Origin: Lachnospiraceae bacterium
Lineage (GTDB): Bacteria > Bacillota > Clostridia > Lachnospirales > Lachnospiraceae
Direction of reading: 5' to 3'
NCBI GenBank assembly: GCA_021771755.1
Contig: JAETOL010000016.1
Span: 30,161 to 94,160, forward strand
Length of the DNA: 64,000 nt
The position numbers and the translations under genes are program-made. Below are positions 1-8,646 of this stretch, piece after piece. Below the pieces are notes generated by a model. The model had not been told where the DNA came from. It made no database searches and saw nothing but the letters and a program-made list of their open reading frames with translations. Each line of letters begins with the position of its first letter. Position 1 is the stretch's first letter.

Positions 1-143
1 CGGGATTTCCCGTCCAAAGCTACTGTTCTTTCACTTCGGCAACTCCAAGGCGAGTTCAGAAACGTCCTTTCCTGCCTCGCACCAGACGGCAGGTCTCTGA
101 AAAAGGTTTCCTTTCTTACTGCTCCTCTTCTTCGTCTTTGTTC
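1..143 (-). ncRNA. T-box leader (5' part; runs off the window), possibly leucine-specific
   Basis: The minus strand carries the Stem I region of a T-box riboswitch. It has a GA-rich bulge next to a stem at 71-99 containing GGTGCGAGGC, the usual T-box Stem I apical landmark. The specifier-loop region follows (GAACTCGCC, 50-58) and then the conserved-looking GTGAAAGAACAGTAGCTTT stretch. The antiterminator, the T-box sequence proper and the regulated gene lie beyond position 1. Reading the specifier loop as GAA-NNN-GCC gives CUC (54-52), which suggests leucine and a leuS or branched-chain gene downstream. The codon register is inferred and UCG (Ser) is the alternative. A near-perfect promoter sits just upstream. 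Confidence 0.8.
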
Positions 144-149
144 CTAATA

Positions 150-178
150 ATTCTAACCATTCCCTGCATGTTTGTCAA
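150..178 (-). promoter_or_regulatory. Sigma-A promoter of the T-box transcript
   Basis: TTGACA (178-173), 17-bp spacer, TAGAAT (155-150) on the minus strand. The -35 box overlaps the TGA stop codon of pflA, so the T-box unit starts transcription right at the end of the pfl operon, and no terminator is visible between them. Confidence 0.85.
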
Positions 179-942
179 GGATTAAATTCTCCCGAGATGC
201 TTCTCTGAAACGCTCTCAGTATGATATTCCGCGCCTCCCTGGCTTTTTCCGCATCCATATTTTCTATATGTTCAAGAGGATAAGAAAGACCCAGCTTTTC
301 ATATTTGACCTTTCCCATAGTATGATAAGGAAGAACTTCCAGTCCCCTGACATTTTTAAATCCTGCCAGAAGCTTTCCGAAATTTTTCAGATGCTCTTCC
401 TGATCTGTAATCCCCGGTACCACCACATGGCGTACGATCATGGGAATCCCGGCTTTTTCAAGCGCTCCGGCAAATTCCAGCACATGCTTCTGGCTTAGTC
501 CGGTCAGCGCTTTATGCTCCTCTTCATTACTGTGCTTAAAATCCAGAAGCACAAGATCAAGGACATCAAACAGCTTTTCAAACTCCTGCTGCCTTTCCTT
601 TCGATACATGATCCCGGAAGTATCCAGACAGGTATGGATCCCCTGTTTTTTTGCCTCGCGGAAAAGCTCTGTCAGGAAATCAAGCTGCATAAGAGGTTCT
701 CCGCCGGTAGCGGTAAGCCCTCCGTTTTTATAAAAAACCTCATTCTTTTTGTAGGCGTCCAGTATTTCTTCCACTGTCATCCTCTTTCCTTCTCCCTGTT
801 TCCAGGTATCCGGATTGTGGCAGTACAGGCATCTCATGGGACAGCCCTGAAAGAATACTACAAAACGAACTCCGGGACCATCAACGGTCCCGAAGCTCTC
901 TGTAGAATGAATATATCCCTTATGGTCATATTCTTTTTGCAT
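175..942 (-). CDS. pflA: Pyruvate formate-lyase activating enzyme (radical SAM)
   Basis: Radical-SAM enzyme that abstracts hydrogen from the catalytic glycine of pyruvate formate-lyase in the anaerobic cytoplasm. The 255-residue length fits the PflA family (about 246 in E. coli). The CX3CX2C cluster motif is visible as GCPMRCLYCHNPDTW near residue 30, preceded by GTVDGPGVRFVVF, followed by TGGEPL. The ATG at 942 was chosen because it lies 4 nt after the stop of the glycyl-radical subunit and has GAGG upstream; ATG codons at 984 and 960 lie inside that upstream gene and lack a good ribosome site. It is the last gene of the pflB / radical-subunit / pflA operon. Here its substrate glycine would lie on a separate small polypeptide, not within PflB. 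Confidence 0.95.
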   Translation of the reverse strand: MQKEYDHKGYIHSTESFGTVDGPGVRFVVFFQGCPMRCLYCHNPDTWKQGEGKRMTVEEILDAYKKNEVFYKNGGLTATGGEPLMQLDFLTELFREAKKQGIHTCLDTSGIMYRKERQQEFEKLFDVLDLVLLDFKHSNEEEHKALTGLSQKHVLEFAGALEKAGIPMIVRHVVVPGITDQEEHLKNFGKLLAGFKNVRGLEVLPYHTMGKVKYEKLGLSYPLEHIENMDAEKAREARNIILRAFQRSISGEFNP

Positions 943-946
943 CTGC

Positions 947-1189
947 TTACATTCCCTCATGGAAGGTTCTGGAAATAACCTCATCCTGCTGCTCTTTTGT
1001 CAGCTTATTGAAGTTTACCGCGTAGCCGGATACACGAACAGTCAGCTGCGGATATTTTTCCGGATGTGCCTGTGCATCCAGAAGTGTTTCTCTTGTAAAA
1101 ACATTTACGTTCAGGTGATGACCGCCTTTTTCTGCATAACCGTCAAGTAAGTTTACCAGGTTATCTACCTGTGCGTCACTGATATTCAT
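947..1189 (-). CDS. Stand-alone glycyl-radical subunit of pyruvate formate-lyase (GrcA/YfiD-like)
   Basis: The 80-residue product corresponds to the C-terminal radical domain of PFL. It contains [27 protein letters not shown] and ends in a TKEQQ...SRTFHEGM tail like that of E. coli PflB. Gly55 in RVSGYA is the residue expected to carry the radical. It has its own AGGAGG site 8 nt before the ATG and lies 42 nt downstream of a large subunit that lacks this domain. E. coli GrcA is a spare part that repairs oxygen-cleaved full-length PFL; here no full-length PFL is present, so this protein is more likely an obligate second subunit. It is in the same frame as pflB, separated by one TGA and 14 sense codons. 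Confidence 0.9.
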   Translation of the reverse strand: MNISDAQVDNLVNLLDGYAEKGGHHLNVNVFTRETLLDAQAHPEKYPQLTVRVSGYAVNFNKLTKEQQDEVISRTFHEGM

Positions 1190-1231
1190 AGTAAAATCCT
1201 CCTGTAATCTAAGATATTTATAATTGAAAGA

Positions 1232-3331
1232 TCATTCTGCCTCGTCTACACTGAGGTTTGGTTCACAGCATGCGCAGTCCGGCTCAAGAGAAAAACTCAG
1301 ATCGTCCAGACTGATGGAATCCAGCATCACCATGTCCTCTTTTCCAAGAGCTCCCGGAATAATGGAGAAGGTATTGGAAATTCCGTCCTGTGCTTCTTTA
1401 AACGGAAGCTTGGCTACAGAGCTTAAAGAAGCAACTGCTCCATGGCTGTCTCTTCCGTGCATGGGGTTTGCACCCGGTGCAAAAGGCTCGCCAGCCTTAC
1501 GTCCGTCCGGTGTTGCTCCTGTATTCTTGCCATATACCACATTGGAGGTAATGGTAAGGATAGAGGTTGTAGGGATGCCGCCGCGATAGGTCTGAGTGGT
1601 GCCTACATAGTGCATAAAATCTTTTACGATCTTGTATGCGATCTCATCTACACGGTCGTCGTCATTTCCATACTTCGGATAATCACCCTCCACCTCAAAG
1701 TCTACCACAATGCCGTTCTCATCACGGATGGTTTTTACCTTTGCATATTTAATAGCAGAAAGAGAATCTGCGATTACAGAAAGTCCGGCAATACCTGTTG
1801 CAAACCAGCGTGTTACATTTTTGTCATGAAGAGCCATCTGAAGACGTTCATAGCAGTATTTGTCATGCATGTAGTGAATGATATTCAGGGTATTCACATA
1901 TACATGAGACAGCCAGCGGCTCATATCGTCGTAGCGTTCCATAACCTCGTCATAATCCAGATATTCAGAGGTAATCGGACGGTATTTCGGTCCTACCTGT
2001 TTCTTGGTAATCTCATCTACACCGCCGTTGATCGCATAGAGAAGGCACTTGGCAAGGTTTGCGCGGGCGCCGAAGAACTGCATTTCCTTACCAACACGCA
2101 TGGAAGATACACAGCATGCGATCGCATAGTCATCTCCATGAGTCACTCTCATCAAATCGTCATTTTCGTACTGAATAGAGGAAGAAGCGATGGAAGTCTT
2201 TGCACAGAAACGTTTAAAGTTCTGTGGAAGTCTTGTAGACCACAGTACCGTCAGGTTTGGCTCCGGTGCCGGTCCCAGATTGGAAAGCGTATGCAGGTAG
2301 CGATAGGACATTTTTGTTACCATGCTCCTGCCGTCAATTCCCATTCCTGCAATAGATTCTGTAACCCAGGTCGGGTCTCCGGAAAACAGCGCATTATACT
2401 CCGGGGTTCTGGCAAATTTTACCAGACGGAGTTTCATGATGAAATGGTCGATAAACTCCTGGATCTGTTCCTCTGTAAATGTTCCGTTTGCAAGGTCTCT
2501 CTCTGCATAAATGTCAAGGAAAGTAGAAGTACGTCCCAGAGACATAGCTGCACCGTTCTGCTCCTTGATCGCTGCCAGATAGCCGAAGTACAGCCACTGA
2601 ATCGCTTCCTGCACGTTCTGAGCAGGTCTGGAAATGTCAAATCCGTAAATTTCCCCAAGCTTTTTCAGTTCTTTCAGAGCCTTGATCTGCTCGGAAAGCT
2701 CTTCACGATTGCGAATTACATCCTCGTACATATTGCTTCGTGTTCCAGCCTTCTGATCTTCTTTGTCCTCGATCAGACGGTCTACACCATAAAGTGCCAC
2801 ACGACGGTAATCGCCAATAATACGGCCGCGTCCGTAAGCATCCGGAAGTCCGGTGATGATGTGACTGGAACGGCAGGCACGCATTTCCGGTGAATAAACA
2901 TCAAATACTCCGTCATTATGTGTTTTTCTGTATTTTGTATAAAAATCAACAATTTCCGGATCTACATGATAGCCGTTGTCCTCGCAGGCTTTGATCGCCA
3001 TGCGGATTCCGCCGTTTGGCTGAAGGGCACGCTTAAACGGCTTATCAGTCTGAAATCCTACGATTTTTTCTTTCTCTTTGTTCAGGTATCCCGGTCCGTG
3101 GGAAGTGATGGTAGAGATAATATGTGTATCCATATCCAGGACACCGCCTTTATTTCTCTCTTCCTCTGTCAGTTCCATTACCTGCTCCCATAACTCATTG
3201 GTCGCTTTTGTCGGTCCTGCCAGAAAGGTTTCATCTCCCTCATAGGGTGTATAGTTTTTCTGGATGAAATCACGTACGTTGATTTCTTTCTCCCAGACTC
3301 CGCCTTTGAATGAAGCCCATTCCTGTCTCAT
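1232..3331 (-). CDS. pflB: Pyruvate formate-lyase large subunit lacking the glycyl-radical domain
   Basis: Converts pyruvate and CoA to acetyl-CoA and formate. The 699 residues align by eye with E. coli PflB from the N-terminus through the active-site loop: [13 protein letters not shown] places the catalytic Cys pair at 406-407, and [19 protein letters not shown] is near 605. Homology stops after ALGKED (about 666), where E. coli continues into the radical domain. In its place there is a 33-residue acidic tail with three cysteines (DCACCEP, 686-689) ending at TGA. The missing domain is encoded by the next gene. The ATG at 3331 has AGGAGG 6-7 nt upstream; in-frame ATGs at 3388 and 3451 lie at or before the predicted transcription start. 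Expected length for a full PFL is about 750-760. Confidence 0.95.
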   Translation of the reverse strand: MRQEWASFKGGVWEKEINVRDFIQKNYTPYEGDETFLAGPTKATNELWEQVMELTEEERNKGGVLDMDTHIISTITSHGPGYLNKEKEKIVGFQTDKPFKRALQPNGGIRMAIKACEDNGYHVDPEIVDFYTKYRKTHNDGVFDVYSPEMRACRSSHIITGLPDAYGRGRIIGDYRRVALYGVDRLIEDKEDQKAGTRSNMYEDVIRNREELSEQIKALKELKKLGEIYGFDISRPAQNVQEAIQWLYFGYLAAIKEQNGAAMSLGRTSTFLDIYAERDLANGTFTEEQIQEFIDHFIMKLRLVKFARTPEYNALFSGDPTWVTESIAGMGIDGRSMVTKMSYRYLHTLSNLGPAPEPNLTVLWSTRLPQNFKRFCAKTSIASSSIQYENDDLMRVTHGDDYAIACCVSSMRVGKEMQFFGARANLAKCLLYAINGGVDEITKKQVGPKYRPITSEYLDYDEVMERYDDMSRWLSHVYVNTLNIIHYMHDKYCYERLQMALHDKNVTRWFATGIAGLSVIADSLSAIKYAKVKTIRDENGIVVDFEVEGDYPKYGNDDDRVDEIAYKIVKDFMHYVGTTQTYRGGIPTTSILTITSNVVYGKNTGATPDGRKAGEPFAPGANPMHGRDSHGAVASLSSVAKLPFKEAQDGISNTFSIIPGALGKEDMVMLDSISLDDLSFSLEPDCACCEPNLSVDEAE

Positions 3332-3359
3332 TGATCGTCCTCCTGGTATCTTTTTTCTG

Positions 3360-3379
3360 AAGTTGCTGTCAGGCAACTT
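3360..3379 (-). promoter_or_regulatory. Hairpin in the pflB 5' leader
   Basis: Perfect 7-bp inverted repeat AAGTTGC/GCAACTT with a 6-nt loop, about 10 nt into the predicted transcript and upstream of the ribosome site. It could stabilise the mRNA 5' end or bind a regulator; neither can be decided from sequence. Confidence 0.5.
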
Positions 3380-3394
3380 AATTTTCATGATTAG

Positions 3395-3423
3395 AATATA
3401 TAGTATAGCCAGTCTTACGTCAA
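3395..3423 (-). promoter_or_regulatory. Sigma-A promoter of the pfl operon
   Basis: TTGACG (3423-3418), 17-bp spacer, TATATT (3400-3395) on the minus strand, giving a leader of about 55 nt before the pflB ATG. Confidence 0.75.
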
Positions 3424-3463
3424 GGTATATCTTGTATATTTTGGAGGACAATATTCAGTTTCC

Positions 3464-3482
3464 ATATTTTGTACAAAAATAT
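3464..3482. promoter_or_regulatory. AT-rich palindrome upstream of the pfl promoter
   Basis: ATATTTTGTACAAAAATAT is a near-perfect palindrome with a TTTTGTACAAAA core, about 41 bp upstream of the pfl -35 box. The position suits an activator or a redox/global regulator. It does not match the Rex consensus I know, and no regulator can be named. Confidence 0.35.
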
Positions 3483-3528
3483 CGTACTTTTTTCGTCCAT
3501 TTTGTATGAAACGTAAGGAAATCGTCTT

Positions 3529-4317
3529 TTATTTCAGCAGTAATTCATAGGTGAACCGTCCCATGGATTTTTTCAAAAGAAATACCGCAGCCAGAGCACA
3601 GATTCCTCCAAGTCCCAGTAAAATCCATACATTGATTAAAAGCACTCCCATAAACTGGCCTGTCGCCAGAAGAATCAGCGGAAGTACCAGAAATACTGCG
3701 CCCTGCTGGGCTTCTTCCACACTCTGAGCTTTTGCAGAGCCTCTTACGATCAGAGTGATTGCCATCAGAGAAATCGACGGTGCGATCAAAAGTAAAATAA
3801 TAAGCCAGTTGATTCCCGGCACCAAGAATTTTCCCAGAAAAAACATAGTTTCTGCCTCGAGCACCAGAAGCATCACCAGAAAAGAAAGCAGAGACACTGT
3901 CATACTCAGAAGAAAAGAGGCCATTACCTTTGCAAAGAAAATCTGTTTCACCGACAAGGGACAGTAAAGCAATGTTTCCAGAGTCTGCTTTTCTTTTTCT
4001 CCCACAAAGGAGCTTGCAGACATAATGGAGGCAGACATCAAAGGTATGATCAGGAAAAACACCGGAAGAATATAATTCAGCATTAATCCCAGCAGATCCA
4101 GTTCCATATTTCCGGAGCACAGGGATGTCGGAAGAAGGTCTGTCATTTTCTGAATATCCGGATCACCCGGTGCAAAATGTATGGCAGCAGCCAGAATAGA
4201 CGGTAATACGATCGTAAAGACAAGCGGAACAACCAAAAGAGAAAGAAACAGGTTTTTATTGGCCGTAATGCTCACAAGGTCTTTTCTGATCACAGCAGTC
4301 ATTTTTTGGTTCATCAT
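3529..4317 (-). CDS. ABC-2 type transporter permease
   Basis: Membrane subunit of an ABC exporter. The 262-residue protein has about six hydrophobic segments (for example NLFLSLLVVPLVFTIVLP near residue 25 and VFLVLPLILLATG near 205) and the EKEKQTLETLLYCPLS loop typical of NatB-like ABC-2 permeases. Its ATG overlaps the stop of the ATPase gene by 4 bp (ATGA), showing translational coupling. The substrate is unknown; in such three-gene units it may be a peptide, antibiotic or ion. The start at 4317 is the first of two consecutive ATGs. Confidence 0.85.
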   Translation of the reverse strand: MMNQKMTAVIRKDLVSITANKNLFLSLLVVPLVFTIVLPSILAAAIHFAPGDPDIQKMTDLLPTSLCSGNMELDLLGLMLNYILPVFFLIIPLMSASIMSASSFVGEKEKQTLETLLYCPLSVKQIFFAKVMASFLLSMTVSLLSFLVMLLVLEAETMFFLGKFLVPGINWLIILLLIAPSISLMAITLIVRGSAKAQSVEEAQQGAVFLVLPLILLATGQFMGVLLINVWILLGLGGICALAAVFLLKKSMGRFTYELLLK

Positions 4318-5225
4318 GCATCCTCCTTTTCTCTGGCAGTAAGGGAGAAATAAATATCCTCCAAAGATGGTTTTCTTACTTTTACAGAATAAATATCTCC
4401 GCCGCCTGTTACAATCTGCCGGACAAGAACGGGAATCTCACTGTCCCGGTGAATTCTGTTCTCATACAGCATTTCCTCTGCTTTCTGAAAACCAAGTCCC
4501 TCCGGCATATGGGCTGCACAGATTTCAAGTATGGTATCGGAATCTATTCTTTGACGCAGTTCACCCAGTGTTCCTGTTGCCAGTAGCTTTCCCTGATCCA
4601 TCAATCCATATCTGGTACAGATTTCCTGTGCATATCTGAGCTGATGCGTGCACAAAAAAATTGTAATTTTTTTGTCCTCTGCCAGTTTTCGGATCAACTG
4701 GTTGACATTCTGGGCACTTTCCGGGTCAAGCCCTGAGGTAGGCTCATCAAGGAAAAGAATCCGTGGTCTGTGAATCAGTGCTCTGGCAAGAGAAAGTCTC
4801 TGGCGCATCCCGGTTGAATAGGTGGAAAGCTTCTGGTCTCCTGCCTCCTCCAGATCCAGCTGCTCCAACAAAGAACCAGCCCTTTTCTCTGCTTCTGCTT
4901 TTGTAATTCCAAACACAGAACCATAAAACACAAGGTTCTGTTTTCCTGTCATATTATTGTACATCTGTGCATGCTCTGTCACTACTCCCGAAAGATCATG
5001 GACCTTTTCCGGAGTTTCTGCCGGATTCAGTCCCAACACCCTGCATTCTCCCTCAGAAGGAGTGAGCATCCCTGTCAGAAGCTTTACGGTTGTTGTTTTT
5101 CCTGCCCCGTTTGGTCCCAAAAATCCAAATATTTCCCCCTGCTTCAAAGAAAAGTCAATGCCGCTGACAGCTTTTTTCCCATTGGGATATGTCTTAGAAA
5201 GATTTTTTAAAACAACTGCATCCAT
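4314..5225 (-). CDS. ABC transporter ATP-binding protein (NatA-like)
   Basis: Energises the downstream permease. The 303 residues contain Walker A GPNGAGKTT (about 39), signature YSTGMRQRLSLA (about 139), Walker B ILFLDEPTSGLDPES (about 158) and the H-loop in FLCTHQ. The long C-terminal extension after residue 220 is typical of drug/sodium-type exporters. Its ATG follows the stop codon of the XRE regulator directly, so regulator, ATPase and permease form one operon. Confidence 0.92.
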   Translation of the reverse strand: MDAVVLKNLSKTYPNGKKAVSGIDFSLKQGEIFGFLGPNGAGKTTTVKLLTGMLTPSEGECRVLGLNPAETPEKVHDLSGVVTEHAQMYNNMTGKQNLVFYGSVFGITKAEAEKRAGSLLEQLDLEEAGDQKLSTYSTGMRQRLSLARALIHRPRILFLDEPTSGLDPESAQNVNQLIRKLAEDKKITIFLCTHQLRYAQEICTRYGLMDQGKLLATGTLGELRQRIDSDTILEICAAHMPEGLGFQKAEEMLYENRIHRDSEIPVLVRQIVTGGGDIYSVKVRKPSLEDIYFSLTAREKEDA

Positions 5226-6344
5226 CTACTGTTCCTCCTCATTCTTTTTCAGCCGTGCTGCCAGATTCTGGAAACGGACTTCTCCCATGATCTCCTGAAA
5301 AATCTGATTTTCCGTAAGCGCCTGGGTCATACTGTGACGGACCACGGAAATATCTCTTGGAAGATGCGGTCCCAGGGGAAGGAAATCCTCCAGCCAGTCA
5401 TCCAGCATATTAAAAAAAGAATCTCCGTGAAGCTTTAAAGGATAAATCTCTCCTGCTGCAAGTTCTGTATATTTTTCCAAAAATTCAAACGTCTTTTCCC
5501 AGTTTTTCCGCTTCGCCCAGCCCTGTGCTATGACCAGATAGCCGGGAAGCATGATTCCCGGATGAAGAGCATTTAACTGAAACACTTCTGCAATTGCAAG
5601 GAAACGCCTGCAGATCTGTTCAAATTCTTCCGCTCCCTCCGTGCAGAGATCCATATAGGAAGACAACAGGTTACATATGGAAACAACTTCTTTATACAGT
5701 CCAATCTGCAGAATCTTCTTTGCTTCCGTTTGATTTCCCAATAGCTGAAAAGCAGAAGCCAGCACCGGTTCAGACGGTCCGGACACTGGTATATATTCTC
5801 CCAGCAGATCCAGTACCTCTTCCGGACGTTTCAGGATCAGCAGACTGTATGCCTCCATTTGAAGCGACTCTTTAGCAAGATTCGGATCATCTGTTTCTGT
5901 TTTTATCCGGTTAAAAAGTTCTCTTGCTTCTTCCAGCACCTGTCCTGATCTTTCCGGGCTTCCCGCCAGCATAAAATGATTCACCAGCAGAACTCCCATA
6001 TGAAAAAGGAATGGATAGCAGGAATGGTATTTTTTTATCATTTCATGACAGCACTCCAATACCTCCTCAAAAGAAAGCATCGAAAATTCTTCTGCAAACT
6101 GAAGGTAGCATTTCCGGATCTCCATTTTATCCATCTGCGGTTCGTATCCCATTAACTCGTCAATACTGATGTTAAAATACGCGGCAAGCCGGGGCAGCAG
6201 CGTAATATCCGGATACGTCATTGCCGTTTCCCACTTAGAAACCGCAGACTTCGATACACCCAGATATGCAGCCAGTTCATCCTGTGTAATTCCTCGCTTA
6301 TGACGATTTTTTATCAATACACTGCCCAGTCTGATCTCTTTCAT
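5226..6344 (-). CDS. XRE-family transcriptional regulator with helical C-terminal domain
   Basis: 372 residues. The N-terminal helix-turn-helix (about residues 5-60) reads TQDELAAYLGVSKSAVSKWE, a classic HTH_3. The remaining 300 residues are alpha-helical and TPR-like, with no recognised enzyme motif. ATG 6344 has AGGAGG 8 nt upstream; a GTG at 6353 would overlap that ribosome site and is rejected. It heads the operon with the ABC transporter and probably controls it, perhaps by binding a peptide or ligand with the helical repeats, which is inference from architecture. Confidence 0.85.
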   Translation of the reverse strand: MKEIRLGSVLIKNRHKRGITQDELAAYLGVSKSAVSKWETAMTYPDITLLPRLAAYFNISIDELMGYEPQMDKMEIRKCYLQFAEEFSMLSFEEVLECCHEMIKKYHSCYPFLFHMGVLLVNHFMLAGSPERSGQVLEEARELFNRIKTETDDPNLAKESLQMEAYSLLILKRPEEVLDLLGEYIPVSGPSEPVLASAFQLLGNQTEAKKILQIGLYKEVVSICNLLSSYMDLCTEGAEEFEQICRRFLAIAEVFQLNALHPGIMLPGYLVIAQGWAKRKNWEKTFEFLEKYTELAAGEIYPLKLHGDSFFNMLDDWLEDFLPLGPHLPRDISVVRHSMTQALTENQIFQEIMGEVRFQNLAARLKKNEEEQ

Positions 6345-6364
6345 CTGTTCCACCTCCTGCCTGT

Positions 6365-6393
6365 ATTATAAAAAAACATGAGATAGAAAACAA
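6365..6393 (-). promoter_or_regulatory. Promoter of the XRE/ABC operon
   Basis: TTGTTT (6393-6388), 17-bp spacer, consensus TATAAT (6370-6365). The predicted start site falls at the very edge of the AGGAGG ribosome site, so the leader would be unusually short (about 15 nt). Confidence 0.6.
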
Positions 6394-6465
6394 TGGAGTT
6401 CTGATTGACTTCTGTTAAAAAAATCAACCTGCAGGAAACTTTTATTTGAAAGAGAACTTTAACTG

Positions 6466-6504
6466 CCAAAAAATGATGCTGCCAATATTCATGACAGCAC
6501 CATT
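6466..6504 (-). terminator. Intrinsic terminator of the EF-G-like gene
   Basis: 12-bp stem (6504-6493 with 6483-6472, two G-U pairs) followed by a six-T run on the minus strand, 15 nt after the stop codon. Confidence 0.85.
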
Positions 6505-6518
6505 TATTCATTTTCTTA

Positions 6519-8612
6519 TTATTTATCTTCTGCTCCGTCAACCTTGGATGCTCTTGCTTCGATCTCTTTCTTCTGGATATCGGAAGGAGCCTGCTCATAA
6601 CGCGCAAATTCATAGGAGAAATCTCCGATTCCGCCGGTCATGGAACGAAGGTCTGTAGAATATCCATAGATTTCCAGCATCGGAACATCTGCTTCGATCA
6701 CGGTATTTCCATTATGATCCGGATTCATTCCCAGTACACGGCCACGGCGTTTGTTCAGATCGCCCATAACGTCACCGGTATATTTGTCCGGAACAGTTAC
6801 TTTCATGCTGACGATCGGCTCAAGAAGAACCGGAGATGCATCCATAAAGCCTTTCTTGAATGCAAGGATCGTAGCCATCTTAAATGCCATCTCTGAGGAG
6901 TCTACCGGGTGGTAAGATCCATCATAAAGAGTTGCCTTTACACCTACAACCGGATAAGCGGCAAGAGGTCCCTTGGTAACACATTCCTGAAGTCCCTTTT
7001 CTACAGCCGGGAAGTAGTTCTTCGGAACAGCGCCGCCTACAACAACCTGCTCAAATTCAAACGGGCTCTCCAGATCGCCGGACGGCTCAAAACGCATCTT
7101 AACGTGACCATACTGGCCATGTCCGCCGGACTGTTTTTTATGCTTGCCTTCCACATCGGAATTCTTGCGGATGGTCTCACGGAACGGAACCTTCGGTTTG
7201 GAAAGTTCGATGTCTACTTTATAACGCTCTTTCAGTTTATTTACCACGATATCAAGATGCTGGTCACCCATACCATAGAGAAGTGTCTGTCTGTTGGCAG
7301 AATCGTTCTCTGTACGGAGGGTCTTATCCTCACTTGTCATCTTTGAAAGAGCCTGGGAGATTTTATCCTCATCACCCTTGTTCAGAGCTTTGTATCTCTT
7401 GCAGGTATATGGTGTGGAGATCACTGCCTTCGGATAAAGAACAGGCATTGCCTTTGTTGCAAGGCTGTCTCCTGTCTGTACGCTGCCAAGTTTGGCAATG
7501 GCGCCAATATCACCGGCATGAAGTTCCGGAACCTCATAAGGTTTGGAACCTTCCAGAACATACAGCTTGTTCAGACGCTCTTCTTCGCCCTTCTCTACAT
7601 TCAACAAAGTATCGTCGGATTTTATAACACCGGAAACCACCTTAATGAGAGAATATTTGCCAAGGAACGGATCTACGATCGTCTTCCATACATATGCTGA
7701 TTTCGCTTTGGCAAAATCATAGTTTGCTTCAAAAATCTCGTTTGTCTTCTGGGAAATTCCGTTGCAGGAACGTTTGTCCGGGCTTGGGAAATAACCACAG
7801 ATGTCATCCAGAAGGTTGGATACGCCTCTTAAGCTTACCGGAGAGCCCATGCATACCGGAACAATGCTTCCGTCCTGTACGTTCATGGCAAGGGCAGCAG
7901 AAACCTCTGTCACAGAGAATTCGTCTCCCTCAAAATAACGATCCATGAATTCTTCGCTTGTTTCAGCTACAGATTCCATCAGGATATCATGATATTTCTC
8001 AAGATATTCGTTGAGATATTCCGGAATGTCACATTCCTGTTTTTTGTCTTTTTCAATATATTTTCTTCCGGCCTGTTTTACAACATTTACATAGCCGACA
8101 AATTTACCGTCTTCACGAATCGGGAAATGGAGCGGAGCGATCTTTTTGCCATAAAGCTCTGTCAGTTCCTCTACTACTTTACGGTAGCTGACATCATCTA
8201 TATCCATATCTGTTACAAAGAACATACGCGGAAGTTTATATTTTTCGCACAGATCCCATGCCTTCTGAGTTCCCACCTGAACTCCGGCCTTACCGGAAAC
8301 AACGATGATCGCTGCATCTGCTGCGCTGACAGCCTCTTCTACCTCACCTACAAAATCAAAGTATCCAGGAGTGTCAAGGATATTGATCTTTACTTTATCC
8401 CACGGAACAGGAACCAAAGAAGTAGAAATTGAAAAATGTCTCTTGATTTCCTCTTTATCAAAATCGCTGACTGTATTCCCATCTTCCACTCTGCCTAAAC
8501 GGCTTGTCATTCCTGCAAGATATGCCATTGCCTCTGCCAGTGTAGTTTTGCCGGATCCTCCGTGACCTAATAGGACTACATTTCTGATTCGGTCAGTTCT
8601 ATAAACGTCCAT
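6519..8612 (-). CDS. EF-G-like translation GTPase (FusA2-type paralogue)
   Basis: 697 residues with the full EF-G domain plan: GTPase, domain II, and domains III-V ending in DLRSMTGGIGDFSYEFARYE. G1 is GHGGSGKTT (16-24). Two GTPase motifs differ from canonical EF-G. G3 is DTPGYFDF, so Tyr84 replaces the catalytic His. G4 is VTDMD (133-137) where NKMD is usual. This resembles the EF-G paralogue class (for example mycobacterial FusA2) rather than the str-operon fusA, and it stands alone with its own promoter and terminator. Its exact role (ribosome rescue, specialised translocation or recycling) is unknown. GGGAGG precedes the ATG by 8 nt. Confidence 0.88.
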   Translation of the reverse strand: MDVYRTDRIRNVVLLGHGGSGKTTLAEAMAYLAGMTSRLGRVEDGNTVSDFDKEEIKRHFSISTSLVPVPWDKVKINILDTPGYFDFVGEVEEAVSAADAAIIVVSGKAGVQVGTQKAWDLCEKYKLPRMFFVTDMDIDDVSYRKVVEELTELYGKKIAPLHFPIREDGKFVGYVNVVKQAGRKYIEKDKKQECDIPEYLNEYLEKYHDILMESVAETSEEFMDRYFEGDEFSVTEVSAALAMNVQDGSIVPVCMGSPVSLRGVSNLLDDICGYFPSPDKRSCNGISQKTNEIFEANYDFAKAKSAYVWKTIVDPFLGKYSLIKVVSGVIKSDDTLLNVEKGEEERLNKLYVLEGSKPYEVPELHAGDIGAIAKLGSVQTGDSLATKAMPVLYPKAVISTPYTCKRYKALNKGDEDKISQALSKMTSEDKTLRTENDSANRQTLLYGMGDQHLDIVVNKLKERYKVDIELSKPKVPFRETIRKNSDVEGKHKKQSGGHGQYGHVKMRFEPSGDLESPFEFEQVVVGGAVPKNYFPAVEKGLQECVTKGPLAAYPVVGVKATLYDGSYHPVDSSEMAFKMATILAFKKGFMDASPVLLEPIVSMKVTVPDKYTGDVMGDLNKRRGRVLGMNPDHNGNTVIEADVPMLEIYGYSTDLRSMTGGIGDFSYEFARYEQAPSDIQKKEIEARASKVDGAEDK

Positions 8613-8646
8613 ATGTAATACCTCCCTGTTTGTCTGATATGTTCAT

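Noticed and set aside
1187..1234. TGA between pflB and the radical subunit read as selenocysteine
   Set aside because: The codon is not at a catalytic position, no SECIS-like hairpin is evident just downstream, and a strong ribosome site with ATG explains the second gene.
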